A stretch of 64,000 nucleotides of DNA from contig NC_082695.1 in NCBI RefSeq assembly GCF_949987515.2, positions 88,804,104 to 88,868,103 on the forward strand, read 5' to 3'. The DNA is from Delphinus delphis. Its lineage: Eukaryota > Chordata > Mammalia > Artiodactyla > Delphinidae. Of this stretch, positions 1 through 10,745 are shown in pieces (within the stretch, counting starts at the first letter, position 1; each line of letters starts with the position of its first letter). The translations under genes were made by a program, and so were the position numbers. The notes under the pieces were generated by a model. The model was not told where the DNA came from, did no database searches, and saw nothing but the letters and a program-made list of their open reading frames with translations.

Positions 1-68
1 CGAAGTTAACACACAAAAAGCAGTTGCATTTCTATACATGAGGAATGAATGATCTGAAGACATTACAG

Positions 69-199
69 CGAATTCCCTGGCAGTCTAGTGGTTAGGACTC
101 AGCGCTTTCACTGCCAGGGCCTGGGTTCAATCCCTGGTTGGGGAATGAAGATCCCACAAGCTGTGTGGTGCAGCCAAAAAAAACACACACACCCCCCCC
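69..199 (+). mobile_element. CHR-type SINE, short form
   Basis: Starts AATTCCCTGGCAGTCTAGTGG, has the B-box region GGTTCAATCCC and ends GTGCAGCCAAAAAAA followed by an AC/C tract. It lies inside L1 sequence; imperfect flanking ATTACA repeats suggest the duplication. Confidence 0.9.
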
Positions 200-675
200 C
201 ACCATATTACAATAATAATTACATTTACAATAGCACCAAAAAGAATAGAATGCTTAGGAAATAACCAGGAAGGAGAAAGACGTGTACAATGAAAACTACA
301 AGACATTCTGAAAGAAATTAAGAGAAATACGTGGAAACCTCCTGTGTTCACTAATGGGAAGACTTACTATTAAAACACCAATATTACTGAAAAGTGTTCT
401 GCAGGTTCAGTGCAATCCCGATCAAAATCCTGATGATTTTTTCTCAGAAATTGTAAAACTTATACTAAATTTCATAAGGAATCTCAAGGGATCCTGATAG
501 TCAACACAATCCTGAAAAAGAACAAAACTGGATGATTTTCGGTTCCCAGTTTCAAAACTTACTGCAAAAACTAGTCAAAACAGGGTGCTACTGGCTTAAA
601 GACAGACATATAGACCAATGGAATAGAATAGAGAGCCCAGAAGTGGACCCTCACGTATATGGCCAGACGATTTTT

Positions 676-917
676 GTTTTTTAATATTTTACTTCTTATT
701 TATTTATGGCTGCATTGAGTCTTAGTTGCAGCACACAGGATCTTTGTTGCGGCACACAGGCTTCTCTCTAGTTGTGGTGCGTGGGCTCAGTAGTTGTGGT
801 GCACGGGATTAGTTGCCCTGTGGCATGTGGGATCTTAGTTCCCTGATCAGGGATCGAACCCATGTCCCATGCATTGGAAGGCGGATTCTTAACCACCGGG
901 CCACCAGGAAAGTCCCT
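676..917 (-). mobile_element. CHR-type SINE with target-site duplication
   Basis: The reverse-oriented SINE begins with its T-rich tail and ends CCACCAGGAAAGTCCCT. Near-identical 15-bp flanks GGCCAGAYGATTTTT (661-675 and 918-932) mark a target-site duplication in L1. Confidence 0.92.
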
Positions 918-1107
918 GGCCAGATGATTTTTGACAAAGGTGCCAAGATCATTCAATGGGGAAAGGAGAGTCTTCTCAGTAAATGATGCTGGGAAAACTA
1001 GATATCCACATGCAGAAGTATGAAGTTGGGCCTTTACCTAACACCAAATACAAAAATTGACTTAAAATGTATCAAAGACCTAAATGTAAGACTTAACAGT
1101 ATAGGGA

Positions 1108-1229
1108 GTAACCTGGCAGTCTAGTGGTTAGGACTCCATGCTTTCACTGCTGAGGGCATAGGTTCGACCCCTCGTTGGGGAACTAAGATCCCATAAGCCG
1201 TGCAATGCAGCAAAACAAACAAACAAAAC
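1108..1229 (+). mobile_element. CHR-type SINE, short form
   Basis: Contains AACCTGGCAGTCTAGTGGTT, a B-box GGTTCGACCCC and GATCCCATAAGCC, then an A-rich (CAAA)n tail. It is inserted in L1 sequence. Confidence 0.88.
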
Positions 1230-1341
1230 CCACTATAAAACTCTTAAAAGAAAACATAGGACTAAAGCTTCAGAACATTGAATTTGGCAATGATTTCTTG
1301 GACGTGTCACAAAATGCACAGGCAACAAAAGAAAAAATAGG

Positions 1342-1830
1342 AACTTCCCTGGTGGTCCAGTGGCAGGGGTTAAGACTCCAGGCTTCCAGGCTTCCCTGGT
1401 GGCGCAGTGGTTAAGAATCTGCCTGCCAATGCAGGGGACATGGGTTCGAGCTCTGGTCCAGGAAGATCCCACATGCCGCGGAGCAACCAAGCCCGTGCAC
1501 CACAACTACTGAGCCCACGAGCCACAACTACTGAGCTCAGATGCCTAGAGCCCCTGCTCTGCAACAAGAGAAGCCAAGGCAATGAGAAGCCCGCACACCA
1601 CAATGAAGAGTAGCCCCCGCTTGCCACAACTGGAGAAAGCCCGTGCATAGCAACGAAGACCCAACGCAGCCAAATAATAATAATAAAAAGAAATTCATGA
1701 ATCCTGATTGGTTCATAGATTTAAAAAAAAAAAAAAGACTCCACGCTTCCACTGCAGGGGGTGTGGGTTCAGTCCCTGGTCGGGGAACTAGGATCCTGCA
1801 TGCTGCATGGTGTGGCCAAAAAGAAAAAGA
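1342..1830 (+). mobile_element. Outer CHR SINE split by a second SINE
   Basis: The SINE head (ACTTCCCTGGTGGTCCAGTGG) at 1,342-1,387 is continued by CCACTGCAGGGGGTGTGGG and the rest of a short CHR SINE at 1,735-1,830. The two parts join at a duplicated AAGACTCCASGCTTCC (1,372-1,387 and 1,735-1,750), with a complete second SINE between. Confidence 0.9.
1388..1734 (+). mobile_element. Full-length CHR SINE nested in another SINE, with an extra tail segment
   Basis: A complete, about 300-bp CHR SINE body runs to the usual (AATA)n tail near 1,670-1,690. It is followed by about 32 bp of non-SINE sequence (starting AAATTCATGAATCCTGATTG) and then a second A14 tract before the target-site duplication. 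The extra segment is unusual for this family. Confidence 0.88.
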
Positions 1831-2790
1831 AAAATTAGACAAATTGGACTTCATGAAAATCTTAAAATTTTGTGCAGAGCCAGTATCAGTAAAATAAAAA
1901 GGCAGTCCACAGAATGGGAGATAATATTTGCAAATCATATATCTGATAAGGAATTAATATCTAGAATATATTAAAAATGACTACAACTCAATGACAAGGA
2001 CAACAAAACAATTCAAAAACAGACAAAGGACTTGAATAGAAATCTCTCCAGAGAAGATGTACAAGTGACCAAAAACCATATGAAAAGATGTGCAATATCA
2101 CTAATCATTAGGGAAATGCAAATCAAAACTACAAGATACCAACTCACAACCATTAGGATGGCTACTATTTTAAAAAATAACAGAAAATTACAAGTGTTCT
2201 CGGGAATGTGGAGAAATTTGAACCCTTGTGCACTGTTGCTGGGAATGTAAAATGGTATAGCCACTGTGGAAAACTGTATGGCTGTTCCTCAAAAAATTAA
2301 AAATGGAACTGCCAAATGATACAGCAATTCCGCTCTTGGGTATACACCCCAAAGAATTGATAAACAAAATGTGGTATGTCCATACAATGGAATATCATTC
2401 AGCCTTAAAAAGGAAGGAAACTTTGCAATATGCTACAACATTGATGAGCCTTGAGGACATTATGCTAAGTGAAATAAGCCAGTGACAAAAACCCAAATTA
2501 CTGTATGATTCCACTTATATGCAGTACTTAGAGTGCTCAAAAATCATAGAGACAGTCAGTAGAGTAGTGGTTGCCAGGAGCTGAGGGGAGAGGGGATAGG
2601 CAGTTAGTTTTTAATTCTTATAGAATTTCAGCTTTACAAGATGAAAAGAGTTACAGAGATGGATGGCGGTGATGGTTGCACCACAATATGAATATTTCGT
2701 ACCACTGAACTGTACACTTAAACATAGTTAGGATGGTATATTTTGTTTCGTATATTTTACCACAATAAAAAGTTTGGGAAAATGTGTGCA

Positions 2791-4136
2791 AATAGCTGAC
2801 ATACAAAGATTCAAGAAAGACAAAATTTTATCTTACTTATACCAGTAACACCTCTGAAAAGTACCCATAGGCCTGTGATCCCTTATCTGAAATCCGTAAG
2901 GTTTGAGGCAGCAGCACACTGGCTCAAAAACATTAATATTTATGCAGTTAAGCATTTAAGTATCCACACTAAGTAGTTTAAGTAGAGGAAGGCCCTTGGG
3001 AGAAAGGACGTAATGATAGTCGTAGCAGCTGACATTCACCACACTCTGACCGAGGGCAGTCTCGGGTGTTCCTTAACAACACCCCGAGGATGCAGGTGCT
3101 GGCAACCCCACATGACAGAGGAAGCTCTTTAGCGCTGGGCGCTTCAGTAACTCGTAGCAGTAACTCTGCTAGTAACTGGCAGGTCTGGACTGTCCACCAG
3201 TTTGACCAAAGTCCCACTGTTCCTGGTGGGCTTCTTGGGGTCGAAACATCACAGCATGTGGGGGTAATGGGGTCCCCCCTCCTCCTTGCTAACCAAAATC
3301 CTACTGGGGCAGCATGTGTTCCCTGCTCTTCGTGCCAGCACTGGGTTTAGAAATGGACACTCGGCCGATGAGAAGTGGGGGCCAGAGGAGACCGCCCCTT
3401 TTTCTGCCTCTGGACGCCGTGGCTGAGGTGTGCTGGGCAGACGTGACGCAGCACAGAGAACCATGGCCTGGGCATCTCTGCCCCTTTCTCTCGTTAGTGA
3501 GATGAGGAGTATCTGCACTGTTAAAGCACATTCACTTGTCCTGTCAACTGCGAACAGACGTACGCTGACAGATGTAATCCCTGAGAATTCCCCAACTGAA
3601 ATCCAGATGCTGCAGGGAGGGGGATAGGCTAACTCACTACTGGCCATTAGTGGTGATGAGTTTATCAGACACAACCTACCACGTTTGAGAGCAGAAGCCT
3701 ATGGTGCCAAGGAGAGTAACAATAGAGCGCTTTCGGCATCCGCGGAGGCAGACTCCATTATCGCCTTTATTTATAGATGAGGACACTGAGGCAGAGGCTA
3801 CATAACCAGCCCAAGGCCACAGAGCCAGAGGCAGCCTGCCGTCCTGACCTCCGCTGCGCACCCTCATCTGTGGGCGGGGAGAGGCCGCTCTGATGCCACC
3901 TTTAGTAGGGGAAGCGTGCATCCCTGGACACACCTAAGATGGGCAGGCTATTTTCTTGCTACCAAAGATATTGTTGCCTTCGTTTTGTCTCTGGGGTCCT
4001 TTCCAGCGTGTGACAGGACTGGTGTGTCCCGGGGCGGTGAGGTCGGCACACTGGAGAAATCCAGGGACGGGAAAAGGCAAAGGGCGGGGGTCGGTGTGGA
4101 GAGCGGGACAGAAAGGCGCGGGCTTGCAAGCTCAGT
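2791..4136. other. Mostly unique intergenic DNA with MIR relics
   Basis: No gene is supported. A MIR-like segment at about 3,020-3,160 (orientation +, weak) includes AACAACACCCCGAGGATGCAG, resembling the MIR segment with AACAACCCTATGAGGTAG. The remainder shows no recognisable element. Confidence 0.5.
3750..3875 (+). repeat. MIR SINE relic
   Basis: Contains TATAGATGAGGACACTGAGG and CCCAAGGCCACAGAGCC, the central MIR signature. Confidence 0.8.
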
Positions 4137-4235
4137 CCTCATCTTACAAACAGGGAAACAGGTCCAGGCAGAGGTGAAATGCTGCGCTGGAGGAGCTGAC
4201 CAGTGTCTGGGTCAGAGCCGGGCTCCTACTAGCGA
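4137..4235 (+). repeat. MIR SINE relic
   Basis: CCTCATCTTACAAACAGGGA followed by AACAGGTCCAGGCAGAGGTG resembles the MIR core in the same orientation as the copy about 400 bp upstream. Confidence 0.65.
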
Positions 4236-4584
4236 GTGCTTAGTGTCTCCAAAAGGGCAGCAGTGGGCACGTCTCCGAGATACTGTCCTAGATCTTGCTG
4301 TTCGCAGAGTGAACCCAGTTAGAGATGCAGAACCTCGCTCCCTGTCCTGCGAGACAGTCCACACCTGGGGGTTTCCCGAGCCCCCCGGATACCTCAGTCC
4401 ACAGTAAGCACGAGAGGCTGGGAAGTGCTGATCTAGTGAAGTCCTCAAACTAGCTTTGTGAGCACATCCGTGAACCCATTCTCTGCAAACACCTCTCGCT
4501 GCGAAATGGCTGCTGAAACGCGAAACGAGTCTACGCGTTTCAGTCTGAGAAACTATTGTATCAGCGCCTGTTATTTTGTTAGAT

Positions 4585-4720
4585 ATGTCAGCGGTTCTCA
4601 AGCTTCAGTGTACACCCCTGGGGCGCTGGTAAGATCAGACGCAGGCCAACCCTAGCCCTCCGGATTCGCAGGCCTGAGGCCTGAGCACCTGAACTTCTGT
4701 CGAGCTCCCTGGAGATATGC
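4585..4720. mobile_element. MER5-like hAT DNA transposon relic
   Basis: CAGCGGTTCTCAAGCTTCAG at the left end and the internal AACTTCTGTCGAGCTCCCTG match the nonautonomous MER5 pattern (CAGTGGTTCTCAAC...). It lies at the left shore of the CpG island. Confidence 0.7.
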
Positions 4721-4749
4721 ATGCTGCCGGCCCAGGAAGTACACTCTGC

Positions 4750-6090
4750 AAACCACCGAGGCATGTCCAGGAGAACTTCTCCCAGGAGGTAGCACCACTC
4801 GCCGTTCCCCGCTGCACCACGGGGGCTGCGCGCGGACCGGCTGCACGCGTGGACCGGAGCTCTCATGGGCAACATTGGCCGTCTCGGGGCCGCCAGCGCA
4901 GCGCGGGCCGCCGCGGAGTGACCGAGACACACCTGCGTCCAGGCCCAGGCTCAGGGCTTGGAGACCTGGGCGAGCCTCTTCCCCTTGCGAACCTCCGTCT
5001 CTCGTCTGGGTCTGGGGACAAGGCCCCCAGCCTCCGGCCAGCGATACCGGCCCAGCAGAGGTAGCGGGTAGGAGGTGGCGCCGCGTCCGCGCCTCCCTGA
5101 ACCGCAGCCCCGGCCCAGGACGGCCCCCTGAGCGCGCACAGGTGTATTATCTTTGGGCCTCATCCCCGGCCCCCTCCCGCCGCCCCGCCCCTCCCGCCGC
5201 CCCGCCCTCAGCCCCTCCCTACCGCCCAGCCCCTGGCTATAGTCCGGGGGGGTCCCCCCTACCGCCTCCCGCACTTTTCCGTCCTTGGCTCCTGCGCCGA
5301 GAGCAGGCCCCGCGCCCCGCCCGCCCAGGCTGCGCCCATGCACGTGCGTGGGTCTCGCGCACCGAGGCTGCCCGCCTAGCTGCCCCGGCTTCGCGGCTCC
5401 GGCTCCGCCCGGCTCTCAGGAGGGTGGTCTTCCATCGGCCCGGCAGCCGTCCACCTCTCCCGCGCCCCGGGCCGGGGTCGCCTGCAGCGGTGGAAGGAAG
5501 GGCGGGAACCCTGAAGCCTCGCCTGCTCCGAGGTCTGAGGAGGAAACTACTCGAGCCGCTGAGCCAAGTGGACGACCTTCGCTCCGGCCCCCTCGTCCCG
5601 GCCCTTTTCACCTGCAGGCGGACCTGGGAGCTCGCGCAGGTGCGGCGCGGGGTGGGTCCGGGACACGGCGCGTGCGGGGCTCAGTGGCAGTGGCAGGGCG
5701 CTGCGGGCCGGCGCAGCCTTCCCCCAGGCCGAGCGGGAGCAGCTGCCGGCCCCGCCCGATGCCCCGGACACGTGGCGCCGGCGACCCCGGGCTGTCCCCC
5801 TCCCCTGACCGCGGGCGGGCAACTCCGAGGGCGACGTGCTCTGGCCGCGCGGGTGCCGGCGGAGACGCGGGTCTCCAGCTGTTGCAAGTACCGCCCACCT
5901 CCTTTGAGCCGGGGAGCGGACCTTCTCTTTAGCCTGGATTGGGGCGGGGGACGGCGGGGCGCGGGGCGGGGTCGGGAAGAGGAGTCTCTGACCCTGGGCC
6001 GTGGGGCAGCCGGCGGGGAGCCTGCTCCCAGAGTTTGCTGCCCGCGAGGTCGCAGATCCCGCCCAGGCCGGTCGGCTTCGGGGCTCTAGG
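4750..6090. promoter_or_regulatory. Second CpG island, gene unassigned
   Basis: A strongly CpG-rich interval about 37 kb upstream of the ADNP2 promoter. It has a 17-bp tandem repeat carrying inverted GC boxes (5,173-5,206), a TATA-like CTATAG near 5,237-5,242, a palindrome GGGGGGTCCCCCC (5,247-5,259) and clustered GC boxes at 5,941-5,976. A donor-like CGCAG/GTGCGG occurs at 5,639/5,640. Long open frames exist on both strands, including a 404-codon + frame at 4,875-6,089, but they are rich in Arg, Pro, Gly and Ala with no recognisable domain. I take it as a promoter or orphan CpG island; the transcript and its direction are unknown. Confidence 0.7.
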
Positions 6091-6481
6091 TGGGAGAACC
6101 GCTAAATGTTCTTCGCAGGCTTGTAAAGCAGAACGTGGAAGCAAGGTCGAGGGGAAAAGACGTCAGTCCCTTGTTTAAAAGAAAATCTAGCAGATGGTTT
6201 TCTCCTATGTTTTGTGAAAGTCAGCAGGTAAAGGGGGCGGGGACCGGACCACCTGCTAGAAACCCCTCAAGTGTGAAGCCCGGTCTCTGGTGCTCTCTCC
6301 AGGTTCCTGAGCGACTTTGAAGGGACTGGATCATTCGTCCTGGGAAGGAATGCGCCAAAGGACGGGGTAGTGTGGTCTTTTCTGAGCTGACGATTATAAG
6401 CAGAACATCCATTTGCGTTTTCTTGGTCTGAGAGCCAAAACCCAGGAGCCCTCTGCTCAGCTGTCCTTGTGAATCCCACGA
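6091..6481. other. Unique DNA on the right shore of the CpG island
   Basis: No repeat or exon is recognised. If the island is a promoter firing to the right, this would be first intron or exon sequence. Confidence 0.4.
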
Positions 6482-6805
6482 AATGGATTGCTGGATCTTA
6501 CGGTAGTTCTATTTTTAATTTTTAAAAGAACTTCCATAGAGGCTGCACCAATTTACATTCCCACCAGCAGTGCATGGGGGTTCCCCTTTCTCCACACCCT
6601 CACCAACATTTGTTATTTGTTGTCTTGTTGATAATAGCCATTCTTCTAACAGGTGTGAGGTGACATCTCGTAGTTTTAGTTTGCATTCCCCTGCTGATTA
6701 GATGTTGAGCATCTTTTCATGTGTCTGTTGGCCATCTGTATGTCTTCTTTGGAAAAATGTCTATTCAGGTCCTCTGCCCGTTTTTTATTTGGGTGGCTTG
6801 TTTTG
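6482..6805 (-). mobile_element. L1 fragment, 3' portion, antisense
   Basis: The minus strand of L1 is recognisable by TTTACATTCCCACCAGCAGT, GTGAGGTGACATCTCGTAG and GATGTTGAGCATCTTTTCAT. It is truncated at both ends. Confidence 0.88.
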
Positions 6806-8185
6806 GTGGGGGGAGACCAGGGAGGGGCCCTGGTGAGCGTCTGTCTTGGACTAGAAAGGGGCGCGGGAGGCCCAGGGACTCCTGTTGGCAGCGGCTGTGC
6901 CTCCCCGTTCTGAGTCTGAGGGACTTTGGGAGGCTGGGGCCCTGGAGGCCCCTCTAAAGGCTGGAAGCAGGCGCTGTCACAGGACATCAAAACAGGACTG
7001 CACTGCCCGCTGGTCCTCACCCTCCTGCAGCTGCCGCTGGGGGCGCAGCTGTCCCCCAGGACAGCCAAGAGCTAGTGCAAACCCAAACTGTCTACAGGGC
7101 AGACGATGTAGGTTCCTGTTTATGACTTTTGAGCATTAGCAGTGTAGCAGGGCAAGGCCAGACACAAATTTTACTTCTAATTTTATAATTTGGAGTTAGA
7201 TAAAGGACAGTAAAACCCCAAAGGAGAAGGATAGGAGAAGATCACTAAGGAAGAAAAAAGAAGTGAATAGACGACACATATAAAAATTACACTACATTGT
7301 GCAGACAAGCTTCTGTGTGACATGCGATGCTGGAGACGGGGGAGATTGCTTTTATCTTAAAGCCTAAGTTTTAAGCTTTGTGCCTGTTTGAAGAATGGTG
7401 AGCATTCTGCTTTTATAGGAAAAGGAGTAAAATTTATTAAAACATGACAATTATGATAAAGGAGAAATTCTGAATTAGGTAGCGTACTGTTTTGTTTTCT
7501 ATATAAAATATATAGTTTGCATTTTTGTAAATGTCTACTTTTAAAGCTTCCTTCACTGGATTCCATTTCATCTGCGCCTGCCAGGGTGCTCGGCAGAGAG
7601 GTGTGACTGTATGCATGTTACCTGCAGAGCCATCCTCTTAGCTGAGTGAGTTCAAATGAGTTCTCAAAGTGAGCCTCACTGACATTTTATTTTAAAACGC
7701 AGTCATAAACTTTTCCTCTAAACAATTCAGAAATTATTTTTCCCATGGCTTTTTGAAAGAAAGTGTGTTCTGCTATGTAAATGAACAAGAATCACCTCCA
7801 TTTCCAGCTGGTTGGGACCAACACTTTATGAAAGAAAAGAAAGGCAGTGACAAAGGCGGGAGTGGAGAGGTGTGTCCGGCAGCAAAAGCTGTTTCAATCA
7901 CAGTGGGGAGAACGCGGAGGAATGACTTGGCAGACAAGTCCCAGTGTCATTAAGTGGTGCCTCTGAACTTGAACAAAACCCAGAAAGTGAACCTAAATTA
8001 GATATGGAGGGAGAAGATGACCAAAAACGAGGTTTAGAAGACCTCAGTGTTCGGGTAGTTCTCTGCTCAACTTCCGCGCCTCATGGGGGGTTTGCACTCC
8101 ACCTGCCGTGCGGGCTCCGTTCCGGTGTCGGAGGTGATTATGACACCTGTGGCAGTCGTGCAGGAAAATGGGAAGGACCAGGAGC
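6806..8185. other. Unique DNA, no gene seen
   Basis: GC-moderate sequence to about 7,100, then A/T-rich. I recognise no coding exon, RNA gene or transposon. Confidence 0.4.
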
Positions 8186-8318
8186 GTGCAGTCCGGTGGC
8201 CTGTCTCTGCACACAGTTGGGGGTGTGAATTCAGTCACCTCCTTCGTCTCTCTGAGTTGCAGTTGCCTCACCTGTAAAATGAGACAAGAACATCTCTGTG
8301 ATTTTTGAGAATTAAGTA
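8186..8318 (-). repeat. MIR SINE relic
   Basis: TTGCCTCACCTGTAAAATGA followed by GATTTTTGAGAATTAAGTA is the MIR core in reverse orientation. Confidence 0.72.
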
Positions 8319-8448
8319 TTAATTCTCCTTTCCCTTTGCTACCTTTTATGATAACTGTGTGTTTGTTTTTTAGTTTGGGAATAAGTGTGTGTAAACCAAT
8401 TTTTAAATGATGACTTTTTCCCCCTAAAAATACTTGCATTCCTCTTCT

Positions 8449-8656
8449 TTTTTTTTTTTTTTTGCGGTACGCGGGCCTCTCACTGTTGCGGCCTCTCCCG
8501 TTGCGGAGCACAGGCTCCAGACGCACAGGCTCAGCGGCCATGGCTCACGGGCCCAGCCACTCCGCGGCATGTGGGATCTTCGCGGACCGGGGCACGAACC
8601 CGTGTCCCCTGCATCGGCAGGCGGACTCTCAACCACTGCGCCACCAGGGAAGCCCT
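8449..8656 (-). mobile_element. CHR SINE, about 200-bp subtype, nested
   Basis: Reverse SINE with GCGGTACGCGGGCCTCTCAC and CAACCACTGCGCCACCAGGG, flanked by 8-bp duplications CCTCTTCT (8,441-8,448 and 8,657-8,664). It sits in the poly-T tail of the next SINE. Confidence 0.93.
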
Positions 8657-8664
8657 CCTCTTCT

Positions 8665-8847
8665 TTTTTAAGATTTTTTTATTTGGCTGTGCTGGGTCTT
8701 CATTGTGACATGCGGGCTCTGTAGTTTTGGCGCTCGGGCTTAGTTGCCCCGCAGCATGTGGGATCTTAGGTCCCCGACCAGGGATCGAACCCACATGCCC
8801 TACGTTGGAAGGCGGATTCTTAACCACTGGACCACCAGGGAAGTCCC
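8665..8847 (-). mobile_element. CHR SINE, older host of the preceding SINE
   Basis: Reverse SINE ending CCACCAGGGAAGTCCC. The outer flanks ACTTGYATYCCTCTTCT (8,432-8,448 and 8,848-8,864) form a 17-bp duplication enclosing both SINEs, so this one inserted first. Confidence 0.92.
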
Positions 8848-8864
8848 ACTTGTATCCCTCTTCT

Positions 8865-9750
8865 AATAAAAACTTAAAAATACCACTGGGAGGCCAGAAG
8901 TTCCCAATGTTTTGCTATTTCTCCATTATGGCGGGATGAATCTGATTAAAACAGCTCGTGAGACTTAATTCTGGGGAACCTGAGAAGCAGAAGGAAATGA
9001 CTGGAGGAAAGACTGGAAACACGAAAGGAAACGGTGAAGCGAGGAGGGGCTCGGGATGCAGCCACTCTGCTCTGTTAACAGTCTGCTCTGTGGTGGGACA
9101 TTGCTGGCTGTGTTCTCTTCCGTCAAAGGGGCAGAGGGTCGTGCTCTGCAGAGCACCACAGGGGCACATACAGTTGATTCTTAGGATCTGAGGTCCTTAC
9201 GCACAAAAAGCCACTGTGAAGCCTGGCTCCTCGGGAATTACCCGGGCAGCTTCCGCCAGGCCTCTGGTCACAGCATTCTCCTCACCCGACCAACAGAACC
9301 TTGCTTTGTGTGTGCTTTTGTTTAAAGATGCCCTTCTTCTGCATATTGTCGATGCATTAACATTGACCTTGTGGCCAGCAGCGCCTGATTCAGCCTGAAT
9401 GCAGCTCATCTAACACTGTGTTTTCTCCTCCTGGGCTCAGGAACCCTGAAAACACAAAGAAAAGGCACCAAAATGCAAAAAAAGTGTCACTAAATGGACC
9501 ACAAAAGAACATGTGTACCTGTGAGCTGAAACAGGAAGGCAGAGTGTGGCCTGTGCCACGTCAGCTAAGTCAGGGTGTCCAGAGCACGCGGCGGATACTC
9601 AGAAATCAGCCCTGTAGTCAAAGGCTGCGAGGCTCCTGGGAGGAACCAGAGAGGGTGCCGCTCTCGAGACGCTGGCTGGGTGGCCCAGGAAGGATGTGCA
9701 CTTCATACCTCACTCGTAGAAAGCTTCCTTAGTAACAGCAAGTTTTTACT
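8865..9750. other. Unique DNA, no gene assigned
   Basis: There is an open + frame at 9,418-9,732 (104 codons) with no recognisable domain and no splice or promoter support. No repeat is recognised in the interval. Confidence 0.4.
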
Positions 9751-9751
9751 C

Positions 9752-9881
9752 TTTTTTTTTTTCTTTTTATTTTGGCCGCGTCACGTGGCTTGTGGGATCT
9801 TAGTTCCCCAACCAGGGATTGAACCTGAGCCCTGGCAGTGAAAGCGCCGAGCCCTAACCACTAGACCGCCAGGGAATTCCC
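9752..9881 (-). mobile_element. CHR SINE, short form
   Basis: T-rich tail, then GGCCGCGTCACGTGGCTTG and GATTGAACCTGAGCCC, ending CCGCCAGGGAATTCCC. Confidence 0.9.
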
Positions 9882-10194
9882 CTTTACTTTCTATTTGAAA
9901 GCAGAATAAACCCAGCAAAGTAAGGCTTCAAGGAGCGAGAGTGACTGCGTTCTTCTCTAAATTCGCTTCTTCTCTTGACCTTGAGCCTGCCCTAGGCTTT
10001 CTAGGGCCTCTGCCCCACACCCTCCAGCGTATTTCAGCTCTGGTCTGTGATGCACGTGTGAGCTGCGGCCTCCACACCTCTGTGCTGTGAAGGTCCCCAC
10101 TTAGCTTCTCCTATCTAAGCCATCACTGCTGTTTTCCGAAACACCAGACAGTTTTGGAAACTTTCTCCTCCTCCTCTTCTCTGAATGACGCTGT
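9882..10194. other. Unique DNA
   Basis: Nothing recognisable between the SINE and the L1 target-site duplication. Confidence 0.4.
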
Positions 10195-10397
10195 ACTTCC
10201 TCTTTTTTTTTTTTTTTAAATTGGAATATAGTTGATTTACAATGCTGTGTTAGTTTCAGGTGTACTGCAAAGTGAATCAGTTATACATACATCCATTTTT
10301 TGGTTTGTTTTTTAGAATCTTTTCCCACATAGGCCATTACAGAGTATTGAGTAGATTTCACTGTGCTCTACAGTAGGTCCTTATTAGTTATCTATTT

Positions 10398-10745
10398 TTT
10401 TAAAAAAATTTATTTATTTAATTTTGGGCTGTGTTGGGTTTTCGTTGCTGCATACGGGCTTCTTCTAGTTGCGGCGAGCGGGGGCCACTCCTCGCCGCGG
10501 TGTGCGGGCTTCTCACCATGGTGGACTCCCCACCGTTGCGGAGCACGGGCTCCAGGCTCGCGGGCTTCAGTAGTTGCGGCATTCGGGTGCAGCAGCTGTG
10601 GCTCGCGGGCTCTAGAGCTCAGGCTCAGTAGTTGTGGCGCACGGGCCCAGTTGCTCCACAGCCTGTGGGATCCCGGACCAGGGCTCGAACCCGTGTCCCT
10701 GCATTGGCAGGCAGATTCCCAACCACTGCCCCACCAGGGAAGTCC
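10398..10745 (-). mobile_element. CHR SINE, long form, inside L1 copy D
   Basis: Reverse SINE between imperfect duplications TAGTTATMTATTT (10,385-10,397 and 10,746-10,758). It contains TGTGTTGGGTTTTCGTTGCT and ends CCACCAGGGAAGTCC. Confidence 0.92.

Larger units (their letters stand above)
1..2790 (+). mobile_element. L1 retrotransposon, 3' part (ORF2 end and 3' UTR), interrupted by SINEs
   Basis: Between SINE insertions the plus strand reads as the degraded C-terminal part of L1 ORF2 (for example, near 2,025-2,120, the stretch in which L1 encodes [30 protein letters not shown]). This is followed by an L1 3' UTR with the GGAATATCATTCAGCCTTAAAA-type segment near 2,390 and an end near 2,775. 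Many stops are present; it is not functional. The left end lies outside the window. Confidence 0.9.

Noticed and set aside
1388..1480. tRNA genes suggested by A-box and B-box sequences in many places
   Set aside because: All are tRNA-derived heads of CHR SINEs with SINE bodies and A-rich tails; none folds as an isolated tRNA.
4875..6089. A 404-codon + strand open frame
   Set aside because: It lies in a CpG island where stops are rare; the composition is dominated by Arg, Pro, Gly and Ala, overlapping frames on both strands are also long, and no domain is recognisable.
9418..9732. A 104-codon + frame in unique DNA
   Set aside because: No motif, no known relative that I recognise, no splice signals or promoter; its length is within chance expectation.
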